From positions 1-64,000 of the forward strand of contig JADILM010000004.1 of assembly GCA_016617785.1 (NCBI GenBank): 64,000 bases of DNA, written 5' to 3'. A program made the position numbers and the translations under genes. The stretch comes from Sporobolomyces roseus (lineage: Eukaryota > Basidiomycota > Microbotryomycetes > Sporidiobolales > Sporidiobolaceae). The notes under the pieces were generated by a model, which was not told the DNA's origin, searched no databases, and worked only from the letters and a program-made list of their open reading frames with translations. The number at the start of each line of letters is the position of its first letter. Position 1 is the first letter of the stretch. Shown piece after piece: positions 26,125 through 39,833 of this stretch.

Positions 26125-29100
26125 TTAGTTAGTGATAGTACTCGATAAAGCTCCCGTTCCAGCTCGACTCCTCTTCTTCTGAGCAGCCAATTTAGCTTTC
26201 AACGCATCCAATTTCGTTCCACCCGTTGTCCCTCCCACTCCCACTCCTCCTCCCGTTCCAGGTCCAAGTTTCATCTCCTTCACCCCTCCTCCTCCTAACG
26301 CAGACGAACCATTTCCATCAACTTGACCCAATACCGCTCGAGCAGGTAGAGATTGAGATTGTTCATGTTCAGGTTTCAAAGGTACTATTGAATCCTTCTT
26401 TGTTATTCCAATGACCGATCTCGTTCGAGGTTGAGTCTTGACTTCATTCTCTTTATCGTCGACGACGGAAAGGTTAGGAAGAGGTTTCGTAATGATTGCA
26501 CGAGGAGTTTCGGTACAAGTTGAGGAGGAAGGGAGAGGATCGAAATCTACTGGTGCTCGTCGTTTCTTGTTTGATGAGGGAGCTTCAGCAGCGATCGAAG
26601 GAGGGGGAGGAGGAGGGACGGATTTGGATAAGAGTAGATCTCGTTGGAGGGAGGTGATTTTAGCTTTGAGTCGCTCGATTTGAGAGGTGAATCGTTTTTG
26701 AAGTTTGAGAGCCTATGAAGTGGTCGGGTGTGGATCGAGAGCAAATGAGAAGGATTCAGTAACCCCGTCGAATAGACTCCGAAACAAGACGAAAGAGATT
26801 CTAAAAGTTTTACCTCGATGAGTTTCTCGTCTGCTTCGTCCATATCCTCCATTCTCTGATTCAGTAGATGCTCCAACTCGTCTACTCGCGCATCCTTCTC
26901 GACGAGTGCACTATTGAGGGTAACAACTTGAGCTTCGGTCTTCTCCAAACAATCGAGGACTTCTTTCATGTGTTGATCTTGTTCAGTTCGGACTTGTTTG
27001 ATCGTTTCTTCCGAAGCTTGAGCTAATCCTTGTACATCTGTCGTAAGTCAACTTTAATGTGTCAGTATCGTATGAAGAGGGTATAGAAAGCGAAATCAAG
27101 CTGAAAACTTACGAGTTTCGAATTCACCAATTTGAGCTCTCAATTGGTTGACTTCGTTTGTCAAAGCTGCCGCTTCATCCTGAGACGATCTTGCGAGTTG
27201 TCTCAGAGTCTGAATCTCCATCGCCGCTCTCTCCGATGCCGCTCTAGCTTTGAGGTTCGTCTCCTTCTCAGCTTGAACCGCTTCATCCGCTGCCGACGCC
27301 GCTAGTGCAGCCGTAGATCGTTCTTGTTTCAACAGAGTCGACAGTCGTTCAACATCGTGAAGTGCTGATTCGAGTTGTGCGGAGAGAGAAGAGATTTGTT
27401 CCTCCGAGTCGCTGCCGTTCGAAGTCGAGAGGGATTCTTGAGCGGCAGCGAGTTGTTCTTCGAGGATCGAAATTCGACGTTGAGCTTGTTCGTGAAGAAT
27501 AGCGTACTCCTCCGCTTCGACGAGTTGATGCTGGAGTTGGGAGATTTCGGTTTGTCGATCGGCAGTTGCTCTTGAGAGTGCTGCTTCTTGCTCTCGGAAT
27601 GACAACTCGAGTCCTTGGTGAACGGTGGAAAGGGCGGAGAAGCGATCTTGTAAGGCGTCGAGTGATGTCGTAGCGAGATGAGCGCGTTCGTTTGAAGCGG
27701 TGAGATCCGAGAGGGCTTGGCTCAAACGTCCTTCGACTTCGGCGAGCTGAAGTTCGAGAGATTCGACCTGTGCTTTCGATGTCGAGGCAGTCGATTCTGA
27801 AGTAGCTTGGAGATCCCCGAGCGACTTTTCGAGGGAGTCGATGCGTTCTGAAGCGAGATCGAGCTCAGAAGTCTTGGTCGCGACGTCCGCTTCGAGCCTC
27901 TTAATCTCTTCCTCTGTGGTTGATTGCGCCGACTCCACAACGGTGAGAGCTTGTCGAAGGGAATCTACTGTTGCGAGAAGATCATCACGTTCGGTTCGAA
28001 TCGAATCGTGTTGCTGTTGAAGGGCTTCGAGCGTATCTTGCGCCTCTCCAAGACGACTTCGTTGCTCTTCGTCCTGCTGACGAGCGGTGGCTAGTTCCTC
28101 CTCGAGCTTGGCGGAGGAAACCGTAGCTTCGTGAGATTGCGAAGTGAGGAGTAGAATTTGGGCTTCGAGCTTAGTGAGCAGATTTTCGAGAGAGAGGCGA
28201 GCCGAGAGCTCTTCCGAAAGACGACCTTCGAGATCTGCGAGGTGTTCAGGAGAAGATGAAGGATCGACAGCGATTGTTCGGTCTCCGGCGAAAAGGTCCT
28301 CCTCCTCCTCTTGAAGAGATCGTTCCTGGTCGGTGTCGTCCTCGTCATCATCGTCCTCAATAGCGACACGAACGGCAAGGTTGAGCTGAAGGAGGGAGAT
28401 AGAGCGCTCGCGTTCTTGAATGAGAGCGGTTTGTTCGGCGATTCTGCAAAATGCCGAACGCTTTCAGCATTTAGTCGACACCAGGGAATGCGAAACAGGA
28501 GAGACTCACTTCGATCGTAGTCCTGAAGCATCAGATTCGAGGCTTTCGCAAAGAGTTGCGAATTCTGCGAGAGCTCCATTTTGACGAGATTCCTCCTCCT
28601 TCTGAGCGGCGACGAGAGCTGCTTCCAATTGCGAGATACGAGAGGCCGACTCCGTGGCTTGAGCATGTTGACGATCGAGTTCGGTAGCCGCTGCTCTCAA
28701 GTCTGATCGAAGGGCATCGAGAGTAGCGTTGAGTTCAGCGTTCGAAGCGTTCGCGGAATCGAGTTGTTCGCGGATCTATTGACGGTATCGTTTGTCAGTG
28801 AACGGAATGAACAGAGGATTGAGTATAGAGAGATCGACGTACCGTTTCAGCGGATCTAGTGGCAGCTTCTAATTCTCCTTCGAGAGCCCAAGCACTTTCT
28901 CGTCCAGCTTCATGCTCCTCCCTAGCCTTGTCCGCCTCATGTAAACGCTTCTCAAACTCATCAACCTTGCCCGTCGCTAGTCTGAGCTCCCTCGTTGCCG
29001 ACTCTAGCTCATCCTCGATTCTCGTCTTCTCAACTTTCGCCATTCTCAAAGCCTCTTCCACCTTGGCATTCGTATCGCATTCATGTTCGAGAGCTACTGA

Positions 29101-32100
29101 CTTGTCCATGAGGTCGATCTCCATGATGCTGAGCGCTCTCGCGTTGTTCTGTTCGTTGACTTCGAGACGTTTCTGAAGCGATTCGACTCGGAAGGAAGCT
29201 TCGGTACGAGCAAAGTCGAGCCGTTGGCGTAACTCGTCTCGTTCTTCTCGAAGTCGGAGGATCAGGATAGTAGGGTCGGAGGAAGGGGAGAAACCGAAAG
29301 AAAGATTTGTTGGCGAAGGGGAAGGAGCGAGAGGTGAAGAGCCAAGAGGTGTAGAAGGAGCGAGAGTTGCGGAAGCGGCGAGTTCAGCTTGAGATTGATC
29401 AAGTGCATCTTGAGCGTCGGATAGCTTGTGTCGAGTTTCGTCGAGTTCAGATCGCAGGCGAAGTCCTTCCTCCTCTGCCGCTTCGGAACGCTTGTTGAGT
29501 CGATCGATCTTCTCCTCCGCTAGTCGAGCTTGATCCTTCGCTGCTGATTGAGCCTCCTTTAGATCCCATCCGAGCGAGTCGAGACGCGATTCCGTTTCAC
29601 CGAGGATGTGACGAAGAGCGTCGAGAACCGACAACTCCCTTTGAAGATCCTCGATTTGATTCTCCTGACCACGAAGGCGAAGCTGAAGCTCGGCAATTTC
29701 TTGCATGTGACTGTAAGAGTCGTCCTCAGCGTTGGCGCGAACATCATCGAGTTGCGCGTTGACCTCCTCCAATTCTCGTTCGAGTTCTTCGATGTGATCG
29801 CTCGAGAAGCTTTCCTCCGGTACCTTGAGCTCCAGTTCGTCCTTGATCTTCTCCAGATCCTTGCGAGTGCGAGTCTCGATGTCGAGGAGACCTTGAATAG
29901 CTAGGAGTTCCTCCTTCGTTTCTTCGAGATTCTTGTTTGCGAGTTCAAGATCCAGTTCGGCCGTGAGACTCGATCCTCGTTCCGACATCATCTTGTCCTT
30001 GAGGTCGGTAATCTCAGCTTCGAGAGTTGCGATTCGTTGCTTCGATACCTTCTGAGCTTCCTCCCTAGCCCATTCACCACTTTCCAACTCCTGAATTCGT
30101 TCTTCGAGATCGACAACCTTCGCTTGTTCAGCAACTACTTGCGACTCGAGATCTTGGACCTTCGAATCATCGTGAGAGCGAGTTGGTAGAGAGCGGAAGT
30201 GGACGAGTTCAGTTTCGAGGGAAGAGAGAGAATCAGCATGTTTCGAAGAATTGGAAGCGAGCTGATCTCGTTCGGCGGTCAAGGAGTCAATCCTCTCCTC
30301 CAGTCGCTGTACGGCCACCTTGAGCTCTGCGATCGATTGGCGTGAGTCGGATTCGGAGGTGGTAACTTGATCGAGTTTGGCAGAAACCGTCTCGAGTTCT
30401 TGATCCTTCTTGAGCAGCTCGCCATCGAGGCGATCGCATTCGACGGCAAGAGAGTCGTGAGCTGCCATCAGCTCGTCGAATTCGGACACTTGGGTTTCGA
30501 GTGAGTCGATGTCGGATTCCTTCTTGAACACCTCAGCTTCGAGAATCGCAATTTGAGCTTCTAACGCTGATGGGTCGGTTGTCGACGTGGAAGGTACGCT
30601 GAAGTGATCACAAGCGAGTCAGCGACCACGATAATCAGATATAGATGATGCGAACAAGACTTACGGAACAGCAGCGAGTTGATTTCGAAGATCGTCAACT
30701 TCTGCTTCCCTCTCGGCATCAGTCGCTCGAAGCTGCTGTTGAATCGCTTCGCCTTCGGACAACTTCGATCGGAGCTGTTGAGACCTGACGACAAGCGGAC
30801 GATTAGCTCACGAATCGGATTCAGCGAAAGCGATGGATTTACTCTTGCCTAGCTTCTCCAAGCAACCTCTCGAGTTCCTCACGATTCCCTTCCAAGTCTT
30901 CCATATCGCCTCCTCGCTTCTCCATCTCGACCAGCGATTCCCTCAATTCCTCAATCTGCGCTTCCAATTCCTCTCTCAACTCCTTAGCTTCATCCATCGC
31001 TACCTCATGGGTTTCCTCAGTGAAAGCCAACTCATTCTCCAACTCCTCACATTCCTCCTCCTTCTCCTCCAAACTTTCTGTGAGCTCCCTAACCTGCTCC
31101 TTGGCACCGTTCAATTCCCTCAGTAAATCCTCTCGTTCCCCACCTCTCCTCTCCAACTCTTGCTCGAGTCCCTCCAACTCACTATTCAACTCATTCGCTC
31201 GTTCTTCAAGTTCTCGTTTCTCCTCCTCTGCACCTTGAACGATCTGTTCCATTTCCCTCGACAATTCCTCCCTGACTTCCCTAGTCTCCTCCCTCGCAAT
31301 TTCAAGGTATTCTTTCGCTTCCTCCGTATCATTCCTGAGCCTCTCCATTTCCTCACTAGAAGATCTTTCGAGAGCCATGAGTTGATTCTCAACTCTCAGT
31401 AACTCGTCCTTCTTCTTCGCGAACTGGTTTTGAGTGGTCGAAAGTGTCGTTTCGAGGGTTTGGATTGTGGATTGAGCGTGGGCGAGATCAGTCGAGAGGT
31501 AAGTGATTGTGTCTTGAGCTGAAGAGAGGGATGATTCGAGTTGAGCTAGTTTGGCGGTTTGTTGAGCAGAATTCGAGGAAGTATTGATTGCTGCTGGAGT
31601 AGATCCAGTGATGGAGGGTCGACGAGCGGGTAGTTTCGAGGGTCCAGGGATAGAGGATTGGTTGGAGAGGGAAGAAGGGGGACGAATCGAGGAAGGAGGC
31701 TGGGAATCAGAAGTCGAGATGGAGGAACGAGATTTGGCGGTTGAGGGTGCAGAGGGAATGCCAGAATTGAAGCCGAATCTTCCCCGAGGGGTTTCGGCAG
31801 TCACGTTCGATGAGCGAGAAGGCTGAAGGAGTGGGAAGCATCAGCCTCGCCTCGAAACTTCGAGAGGTTTCGAGAACTCACTGGTCGAGCAATCTTCGAA
31901 ACTACCGGAGCTTTGGTGTTCGTCGAATCGGCTAGGACAGCGAATGATCGGTTCTCCTTCTCCTTCTCGAGTTCGAGTTGAGCTTGTTGTAGTTCCATGG
32001 AGAGTTTGTGAACTCGTTTCTCGAGAGCTGCTTTCTCTTCTGCTACTTGAGCGTTCGCCGCCGTCGCCGATCGAGCAGAGGTTACTTCAAGTTCTGTGAG

Positions 32101-32632
32101 CGTCGGAATGAGCGTGAGTATCGATTCCCTGTTAAGATGGAAAGAAATGGGAACGAACGATAAGTCAATTTCTTGATTTCTCCATCTCTCTCCTTGACTT
32201 TCGTTTCAGAAGAGTTCAACGCGGTCTCTGCGTTATCTTTCTGAATCTTCAAATTGTTGTAAGCCTGCATGAGAGGTGATTCACGAGGATCAGCGGTAGA
32301 AATAACCCAAGTTGAACGAAAGAATGGGGAAACTCACATCAGTCTTCTTCCGTAAAGCTTCTTGAGCTTGTGCTGATTGACCAGCTTCATGTTGAGCCTA
32401 AGAAGAGTATTCAAGAGTGGTCAGATAGTCCTCCTAGTCCGCGTTAAGGGAGAAAGAGACTCACCCGATAAATCGCTTCCTTGACTTGCTTCTTCAGATC
32501 TCCATTCTCCTCTTTGAGTGTCCGTGATTCATTATCTCTATCCGTCAACTGATCCTCTAGCTTCTGTTTCGCTCGTTTGAGTGTTGCGACTTCGATATCT
32601 TGAGGCGATTCTTCACCTTGCCAATTTGGCAT
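26125..32632 (-). CDS. Very large coiled-coil protein
   Basis: Starts MPNWQGEESPQDIEVATLKR at 32632 and ends KLAAQKKRSRAGTGALSSTITN at 26125. I count about eleven exons and roughly 1,900 aa. Most of the length is heptad-type coiled coil (for example REELSREMEQIVQGAEEEKR, LEELEELEN-like runs, EELERELEEVNAQLDDV). It is broken by a Ser/Pro-rich basic linker near residues 200-300 (RFGFNSGIPSAPSTAKSRSS, SIPGPSKLPARRPSIT) and by a second Ser/Pro linker (APSPSPTNLSFGFSPSSD). The C-terminus is Gly/Pro-rich and basic. There is no motor, CAP-Gly, SMC ATPase or GRIP motif that I can see. The basic Ser/Pro linker resembles microtubule-binding linkers, so a cytoskeletal or spindle/septum scaffold is possible. 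This is a guess from composition. Confidence 0.7.
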
Positions 32633-33046
32633 CGTAGCGAGAGGAGGGACAGCTGAAGTAGCTCCGCTTGATGTCGGCTGATGTTTGTAGGTATACTATA
32701 GTTGGTCTGTAGATGTAAAACGGTAATTTGAGATCGTGGTGAAGAGATGGAAGATCAAAACAATCGAAAATCGCGACGAAAGGTTTTTGCGATTTTCAAC
32801 TCATCTCTGTCTCCTTCTCTGACGAACTTTACAATACTAGACCTCGATAGAGCTGTATATGACGCTCGGACGATCGTTGACAATGTAGCTTCGATTTATC
32901 GTTATTTTCTCCCCCTTTCATCTCACTCCTTGCTCTTCCTCTGGTCAGTTCTGCTGCTCAACAACCGCTTCATCATACTATCTCGAAGTATCGCTACGCT
33001 TCGTCAGCGCTTGGGTGCTCCCGCAACTCCCGCTGTTCCTCCCCAG
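32633..33046. promoter_or_regulatory. Divergent promoter region between the coiled-coil and BTB-B genes
   Basis: 414 nt between two start codons on opposite strands. It contains AT-richer sequence near 32690-32730 (GTATACTATAG) and a CT-rich stretch near 32900-32950. I see no other gene. Confidence 0.4.
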
Positions 33047-35107
33047 ATGGTAGCTCCGACAGAGAAGATTGGCACACTCGACGAGGACACACACAACGTC
33101 GAGGTAAGTCGACTTCTGCTTCTCCGATTAATTGGCACGCTTGCTGACAGTGCGAGAGTAGTACCGGGGAACATGGAGGATAGGAAACGATTCAAATCTT
33201 GCACAAACTTCCGGTTTGACCTTCTATCAGCGAATCCTTGGTGCGGACACTGCCATCGAGTTCGAAGTAAGAAAGGTTCAATTCGTCAAAGCATTAGAGG
33301 AAGCGCTGACCGCACTTGTGGGGACGATGACAGAGCCCAAGGCTCGCCGACGGATTGTTTTCGTTCATTCTCGAGATAGTGAGCATACTTTCTCTGTTCC
33401 TCTATCGGTATCATGAGCTGACGCACTAATGGGCTACAGAACCCGAAAGCGGAGGAGGAGGAAGCGCAAGTTGTGATCAACATGATTGCTCATCAACAAC
33501 CGAGTGGTATTTCACAGAGCTGTTGCGACGCAGGATGGGCCCTTGCCGGTTCATGGAATGCTTCTTTCACTGTAAGCTTCTTCGACATTACTAATGAGAA
33601 CACGTTGACTCAGTCAAGGCCGACAACGAGATATAGATTGAATGCGATGCTTTCGAGGCACCTTTGGAAGGAATGTTGTCGTCCGACTGTTACTCTGCGT
33701 TCGATATCGGAGGATGTGAAGAAGCGAGAATAGGTTCAATAGAAGGTTCCGCTCAGTACTGTCAACCTGACGTGAGTTTCTGCGCTTCTTCTCTTCTGCC
33801 CTTTCTTGCCGCAAGCTGAGCTGTTCTCTATACAGGGTTCCATGGAAATCCGATATACTATCGAGGGACACGATCAACCACTCCCTAAGCTCGAAGAGGC
33901 CTACGACCCGACTGGGCATCTGCTGTTCAACAATCCTCAATTTTGCGATGTTGCCTTCAAAGTTCAAGGATCATACATCTTAGCCGTCAAGGATCTGCTC
34001 ATTCAGCGAAGCGCTTACTTCTCTACTCGTAAGCTTGACTTCGCACTCACACGAGGTTGAATAGACCTGACTCAACCGGGAACAGTCTTCGAAAGCGGTT
34101 TCTCGGAATCAACAAACACCGTTGATGTCGATCCGAACCAGCTTCTGATAGACTACCCGCCGCCACCGAGAGAGGACTACGACGACGACGATATGACCCC
34201 TTTCGAAGACAAGGATACTCGATCAAATAGATCGACGAAGGAAGATGGAGGAGAGCGCGCAAGCGACGAAGAACGTCCGAGTAAGCGCCCGAAACGAGAC
34301 ACCAACCATTCGAGTTCCGTATCAGCTGCATCAACAGGGAGGACAAGACCTATGCTGGTGGTCACCGTTCCGGATACTAGGTAAGCACAAACTTTTCGCT
34401 TCTCTCGCTCTCCCTTTCGAACGTTACTAACATTTGATTTGTTCTAGGTACTACACCTATCGAGCGCTCATCGGCTATCTACACTGTCGTCTTCTTCCTT
34501 TCACCGCATCACCTTCTCACTATCACGTCTCCGATCCCAACTCTTTCAATCCGCATAACTTAGCGAGACGCTACGGTGAACCAACAGGCGATCGTGCGAC
34601 ATGGTCGAAGCGGCAATACGATGCGTTGCGGGCGTATGTCCCACCGGAGAAACTTTGGCCTGCTTCTCCGCATGCGATCTATCGACTCGCAGATCGCTAC
34701 GATCTCGAAGAGGTGAAGATTCTCGCCAAGCGGAGAATCTCTGATGATCTCGAAGACTGGACGGCACGTTTTCCCTCTCTCTCTCGTGACGAGGACACCA
34801 GGACTGATCGATCGCGCCTCAAGCAGGCTGCCTTCGAGCTTTACAGTCCTCTCAGTCTCGATTTTCCGGATATTCAGGATGAAATCTTTGATTACATTTG
34901 TCGTAACTTTGTAAGCAGTTCTCACGAGATCTTGTACCGCAATGACCGCGGTGAAGTTAATCGCACTTCTGCCTTGCTCGAAAGACGGAGGTGAAGGAAT
35001 CTGAAGCTTTTCGAACAGTACTCGACAAGATACACTCTGGGGAGCTTGTGAACGCGAAGGAATTGACTGGAAGGCTGTTCTCGGCTGTACTGAAACTGCA
35101 ACAATAG
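33047..35107 (+). CDS. MATH-like/BTB domain protein, copy B
   Basis: Nine exons: 33047-33103, 33162-33266, 33334-33378, 33440-33571, 33637-33771, 33836-34028, 34086-34380, 34448-34910 and 34985-35107. They sum to 1548 nt (515 aa). The MATH-like N-terminal part contains YRGTWRIGND and LADGLFSFILEI. The BTB part follows (FNNPQFCDVAFKVQ, LAVKDLLIQRSAYFST, LFESGFSES). An insert with an acidic run (REDYDDDDMTPFEDKD) and a basic run (RPSKRPKRD) precedes the second half (YYTYRALIGYLHCRLLP). The helical C-terminal part has AIYRLADRYDLEEVK, FELYSPLSLDFPDIQ and SEAFRTVLDKIHSGEL. These match copy A at 2.4-4.4 kb block for block, with the same last introns. A Cullin-3 adaptor role is inferred from family knowledge only. 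Confidence 0.75.
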
Positions 35108-35453
35108 ATTCGATAGTGAGCTAGGAGAAGATCGTACATGGGAGGGGAAAATGGCGCGCGCTCAGTAGAGCAGAAGAGCACTGGCGACAGCCGAGTGATC
35201 TCGAATGCTCAACAGTGCCTGTCCCCCAATGATCTCTCCCTAGCTCGCAGGCCCCCGAGTACCGAGAGCAGAAGGGAAGATTCAAAGTTACAGTAAGAAA
35301 AACGAACGAAGCAGAAAAAAGATGCGACAATGCGAAAGAGGATTTCTAGAATGAACAAGATTAGCGAGGAGTAGAAGTAAAAGTAGAGGTTGAAGGAAGG
35401 GGAGAATATGGAACAAGGCAGGTGAGGAAAGTAAATCAGACAGCGAAAGTTGC
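35108..35453. terminator. Convergent 3' flanks of BTB-B and NHA1
   Basis: 345 nt between the stop codons of two genes that point at each other. It is A/G-rich on the plus strand, without a protein-like frame. Both transcripts probably end here. Confidence 0.4.
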
Positions 35454-38400
35454 TTATTCAGTCGTTCGTTTCGAAGGGGTTCTCCTGACGTTGAGACCGC
35501 TTCCGACTACAGGGAGAGGTCTACCCGTGCTTGGTCCTGATCCCTCACGAGTTGGTCGATCGACTTGAGCGAATCGGATCGAAGGACCTCCACTATCGTT
35601 TTCAGGTTCAGGAGATCTTTGTCGAGGAGAATCGGGAGTGTTTGAACCTGAACGAGGTGTCGACGAGTCTCGACCACGGAAGAGATCACGAACGACAGAC
35701 ATTGCGGAACTGTTTTGTCGACGAGCGGCGGGACGTGACTGAGGTGAAGTCGAGGCTAGAGATTGAGGTTGCTCGTTCGCTTCTTCAGCTTCGGCTTGAG
35801 CTTCGGCTTCTTCGTCATCTGGGATAGGGTCGATACGATCGGTGCGTTCGAGAGCGAAACCTTTCGAAGCTCGAGGTGCGGGAGAGGGTGTACGAGATCT
35901 CGAACGAGATTGAGGGGATTCGTCGATTCGAGGAGTTGAGGGGACAGAATCGGTAGCTCGAGGAGTAGAAGGTACTGATGATGAGTCTTTCTTCTTCGAT
36001 TGAGCCGACTTTGATCCTGATCCAGAAGCGACTGGATTTCGTTGTTGGTCCTCCTCCTGTTGCTGTTTCGAAAGGTGGAAGATCTTGGCGAGTTCAGCTT
36101 CGAGTGCTTCTGTCGAGTGACCGAGTCCAGCGAGGGCCGATAGATGTCGTTTCGCTCGGTTGTGCTTCTCTTCGGGAGTGAGATCACGAACCGTGACTTT
36201 TCCGTCTGCTCGTTCAGTAACGACCTGCTCAGGTTCGGAGTCTCGTCAGCTCGACCTAGAGGCACACGAATACGATGTGAAGCTTACCTTGTCGCCTTCG
36301 ACCCATTCCTTGTCACCGTTTCGTTGAGGACTCGTGTCTCGATAATGTCTCTCCTTCCTGCACCAAGCGTCCCTCTCGAGCTTCTCCTTTCGTTTTCTCT
36401 CCCTCTCCTCCGCCGACTGCTTCTTCTCTGCTCCACTGCCACTTCCGAGTACTGCAGCTCCGATTGAAGAACCTTGACGAAGCATCTTCGCAACTCGCTT
36501 GACTGCACCTTCTTCGTGATCTCCTTCTCCATGCTTTTCGCGCATTCGATCCTTCTCATCGTCGACCATGCCATCCGGAACGTCGATAACTTCTTTCGTG
36601 GGATGCTCTTGAGCTTTACGAGCATCTTCGGCATTCGCATCGGGATCGATGATTTCGACTTCTCCATCTCCGTGATCGATGATGATCTAATCGAGAGGGG
36701 ATGGGTCAGCTCCAAGAAGCTCGAAAGAAAGAGAGAAGGAAAGCAAATCTCACCTTTCGACCTTCTTGCCAAGTTTGAGCGCCTCGACAATACCTCGCCT
36801 CCAATCTCGGGTCTCGTTTCGCAGGTTTCTTCCTCCTCGCCGGTGAAGGTGATCTCGACCGACTCCTCTCCTCTCGATCCTTCCCCTTTCCATTGTCCTT
36901 CCCCTTCAACTTTGCCTTCATCTTCTCCTTGTAACGTGCTTGAGCTTGTTTCGAATCGTCTGCGTCGGCTCCGATGTCTCCAAGGATGTTTCGTGGTGGG
37001 TTGTCGTCCATTTCCCTCTCCTCATCCGCCTCGATATCTCGTCCATGTTTCGCTTCCCTCCTCCTACCCCTCTCGACATCCTCATCACTCTCGACCTCCT
37101 TCGAAACTTCAGTTCCTCCCTCCTCCTCGACATCCGTCGCCCTCTTGTCCACCTCATCCTTCTCCGCTTTTCTCTCCTTCTTCTCGTTCCTGAGCTGTTC
37201 CTTCTTTCCCGCTCCAACTTTTCCATCAGGAGCAGCTCCAAACATGGCAGCAGTTCCATCATCCTCCTCTGCCGATCCTTCCGTATCCCTCGTTCTCGTC
37301 TTCTTGACCTGATCATCATCCCCGGAACTTCCACTCCCAGTAACCGTTTCACTCCCATCCTCTTCTTCGCTCCCTTGTCGAGTAATTCCTTTCTCCGCTA
37401 AACTCTCCGGAGACTCGTCATCATCTCGATTGATAACGATATCTTCTGCTCGAGTAGCTCGTTTCACTCGTGACATCCAACTGGGTTCGTTCGCTCCGTC
37501 TCGTCCTGAAATCGACATGTTCGTTCCGAATCGAGAGTTCCCAGATTGAGCGGTGAAAGTTCGAGAGAAGGATTGAACGCGAGAGTGTACTCGTCGTCCG
37601 AGAGTAAAGAAAGAGATCGTGAGACCGTGGACTATGAGGAACAAGATCCGGATCAGTGCTTGTCAAGAATTCGGAAAATTCTGAGCGGAATCTGTTCACT
37701 CACCGAGAATCGATGATAGAACGATACAATAAGTGACGGGAACGCAAATGAGCGACAAGATTTCGATATTGTTGGTGGGAGGAATCTGAGGAGTAGGTAA
37801 TTTCGAAGCGGCGAGAGTAGACTGCAATCTCGTTGACACTTCATCAGTCTCCATCCGCTGAATGAAGGAGCGAGATGACTCACGATGAAGATAGCTCCAA
37901 CTCCCATGGGACCAAAATGACCAGCAAACAAAGCTTCCCTCCTCGTCTTGATATCCGGAATCCACCATTGTAAAGCATACATTCCGGGTAACCTCCTCAA
38001 GGTCAAGATCCCAAGACAAAGTAATACCATCCTCCAGGGAGTGAGAGTAGTGTATTCGTTGTTCCACGCTACGAATGGCATCGTTGCTCCGATATAAATG
38101 AAGATTGCTGAGTTTGCGAGTAGATCGATCGTTGACGAGAAGTTGGATTCTTCGATTGATTCGGTGAACCTACAAGCATCTCAAGTTTCTCGACATCAGT
38201 ACCTCGACTCCAGATCGGATGAGAGAGGGGAATGAGCTCACCAATCGTCCCAAGCGAAAGCGGTTCCACAAGCGAACGCGGCCAAAAGATCATCGGATCC
38301 CGCAAGAGTGGTCAATCCAGTAACCAACAACGACAATGCGACATACATAGCGACCATGGATTCCCTATCGATCAATTCCCTCCTCTTTGAAAACTTGAGC

Positions 38401-39833
38401 ATTTTCCTCGCAACGATTCCAACGACCGCTCCAATGATGATTCCCAAAATGATTTGATAGAGTAATACTAGGAGGATCCAGTATCCTACTGATTCTCCAA
38501 CTGAGTGGGTTCCTCGAAGGAGTAAGAATAAGGCGAGGTACTAAAAAATTGAGCAAAATCTCAGGCGAGGTCAATTCGATTCTCGAGAGCAGAGATGAAG
38601 AAAGTGTTGAACTTACGAGGAAAGGGAAAGCAGCACCATCGTTACATCCAGACTCGGCTTGTAGGATGTGTCGAATATGACTCGGTACGTGTTCTTGAGC
38701 GTATTTACCTTTTCCGACGACCGAAGAGGCGAGAATCGGATCCGTAGGGGTAACTCCAGCGGCGATGACGAGGGCGGGTAAGAACTCGAGTCCGGGAATA
38801 ATGGCGTACATGAGAGCTCCAGCAATCATCCATCCCATCAACATGCTAAGGAAGTGAAGAGAATGTCAGTATCAAAGTTTCCGATGTGAAAGAAGAAAGA
38901 AGAGGTATGGCTTACATGGGACCGAGAAGCATAGCTAAACTCTTCCAATGCCGTAATACGTATGCTCTATAGAAATGAGACGGAGTTAGCAGTGCGTCGG
39001 AAGGGGTTGAGAGAAAAGGAAGACTAAACTCACTTTGGTAATTCGACTCCGACAGCAAAAACGGATAAAGCGATAACGATCCTCGTGAGTTCGAGAGTGA
39101 TCTCATCCGAGTGATGACCTATCAATGTGAATCGCGTGCGTCAGTCTCATGCGGGAGAAGAATGAAGGAAGAGAAATGCGATTTTACCTTCTGCCCAAGT
39201 TCGAGGAGCGAAGATACCAGCTCCGTAAGCACTGTCGGGCGCACAACGTTATCAGTCGAGATCATCTTCGCTGATATAGCCGAGTGCGAACGTACGAGAA
39301 AGCGATTCCGAAACAAGTCGCGATGATTGCTTCTCCGATATACATTCGTTCTTTGATGAAACCACTACAGTCCCGCATCATCGAGTCTCGTCAGTCTCAC
39401 AGCTCATCTTGGAGGGTAAGTCGGAAAGGTATTAGACTGACGAGAATAAACCGAAGAAAGTGATGAATAAAGTGAGAAGGGTGATTGCGAGATGAACGAT
39501 GTTGACCTAACATAACCTCTCCCTCGTTAGTTTCTCCTTCTCGCTCGTAGATTTCGACTGAGGAAAGTGTGAAAAGAAGCATACCTCTGTAACGACCATG
39601 TACATTTCATGACTGTTTATTGGAATTCGGTGAGCGAGAAAAGTCAGCAATCGTCCGATTCTCCCATTCCGACAGAGTCTCGAGAAGACAAGGGGAGGTA
39701 GTGAAGAAACTTACGAAGCTTCTTCTAGAGTACCTGCACCTTCATAAAGGTCTGCATCTACTGGATCGACCGTTGCAGGTTCGAAAGGTTCATTCCTCTT
39801 TGATAACAACCAACTCATCGCCGATGTAGCCAT
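35454..39833 (-). CDS. NHA1: NHA1-type plasma-membrane Na+(K+)/H+ antiporter
   Basis: A multi-exon gene starting MATSAMSWLLSKRNEPF at 39833 and ending at 35454. Membrane segments in order include VNIVHLAITLLTLFITFFG, IGEAIIATCFGIAFS, IVIALSVFAVGVELPK, MGWMIAGALMYAIIPG and FLPALVIAAGVTPTDPILA, then many more through WRMVLLCLGILTLRRLPG. The antiporter signature is visible as TPTDPILASSVV and AESGCNDGAAFPFL, where the ND pair includes the transport-critical aspartate. Such proteins exchange cytosolic Na+ or K+ for external protons and set salt tolerance and pH. The cytosolic tail is very long (about 500-600 residues), acidic/basic and Ser/Pro-rich, ending RSGSNTPDSPRQRS and VRRTPSKRTTE. This is like the long regulatory tails of fungal NHA1 proteins. 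More than twelve introns of 50-100 nt were seen. Confidence 0.93.

Noticed and set aside
36474..37401. Long plus-strand frames rich in Ser/Pro/Leu opposite the NHA1 tail
   Set aside because: They are antisense shadows of the Glu/Arg/Lys-rich, low-complexity NHA1 tail on the minus strand, with no splice sites or domains.
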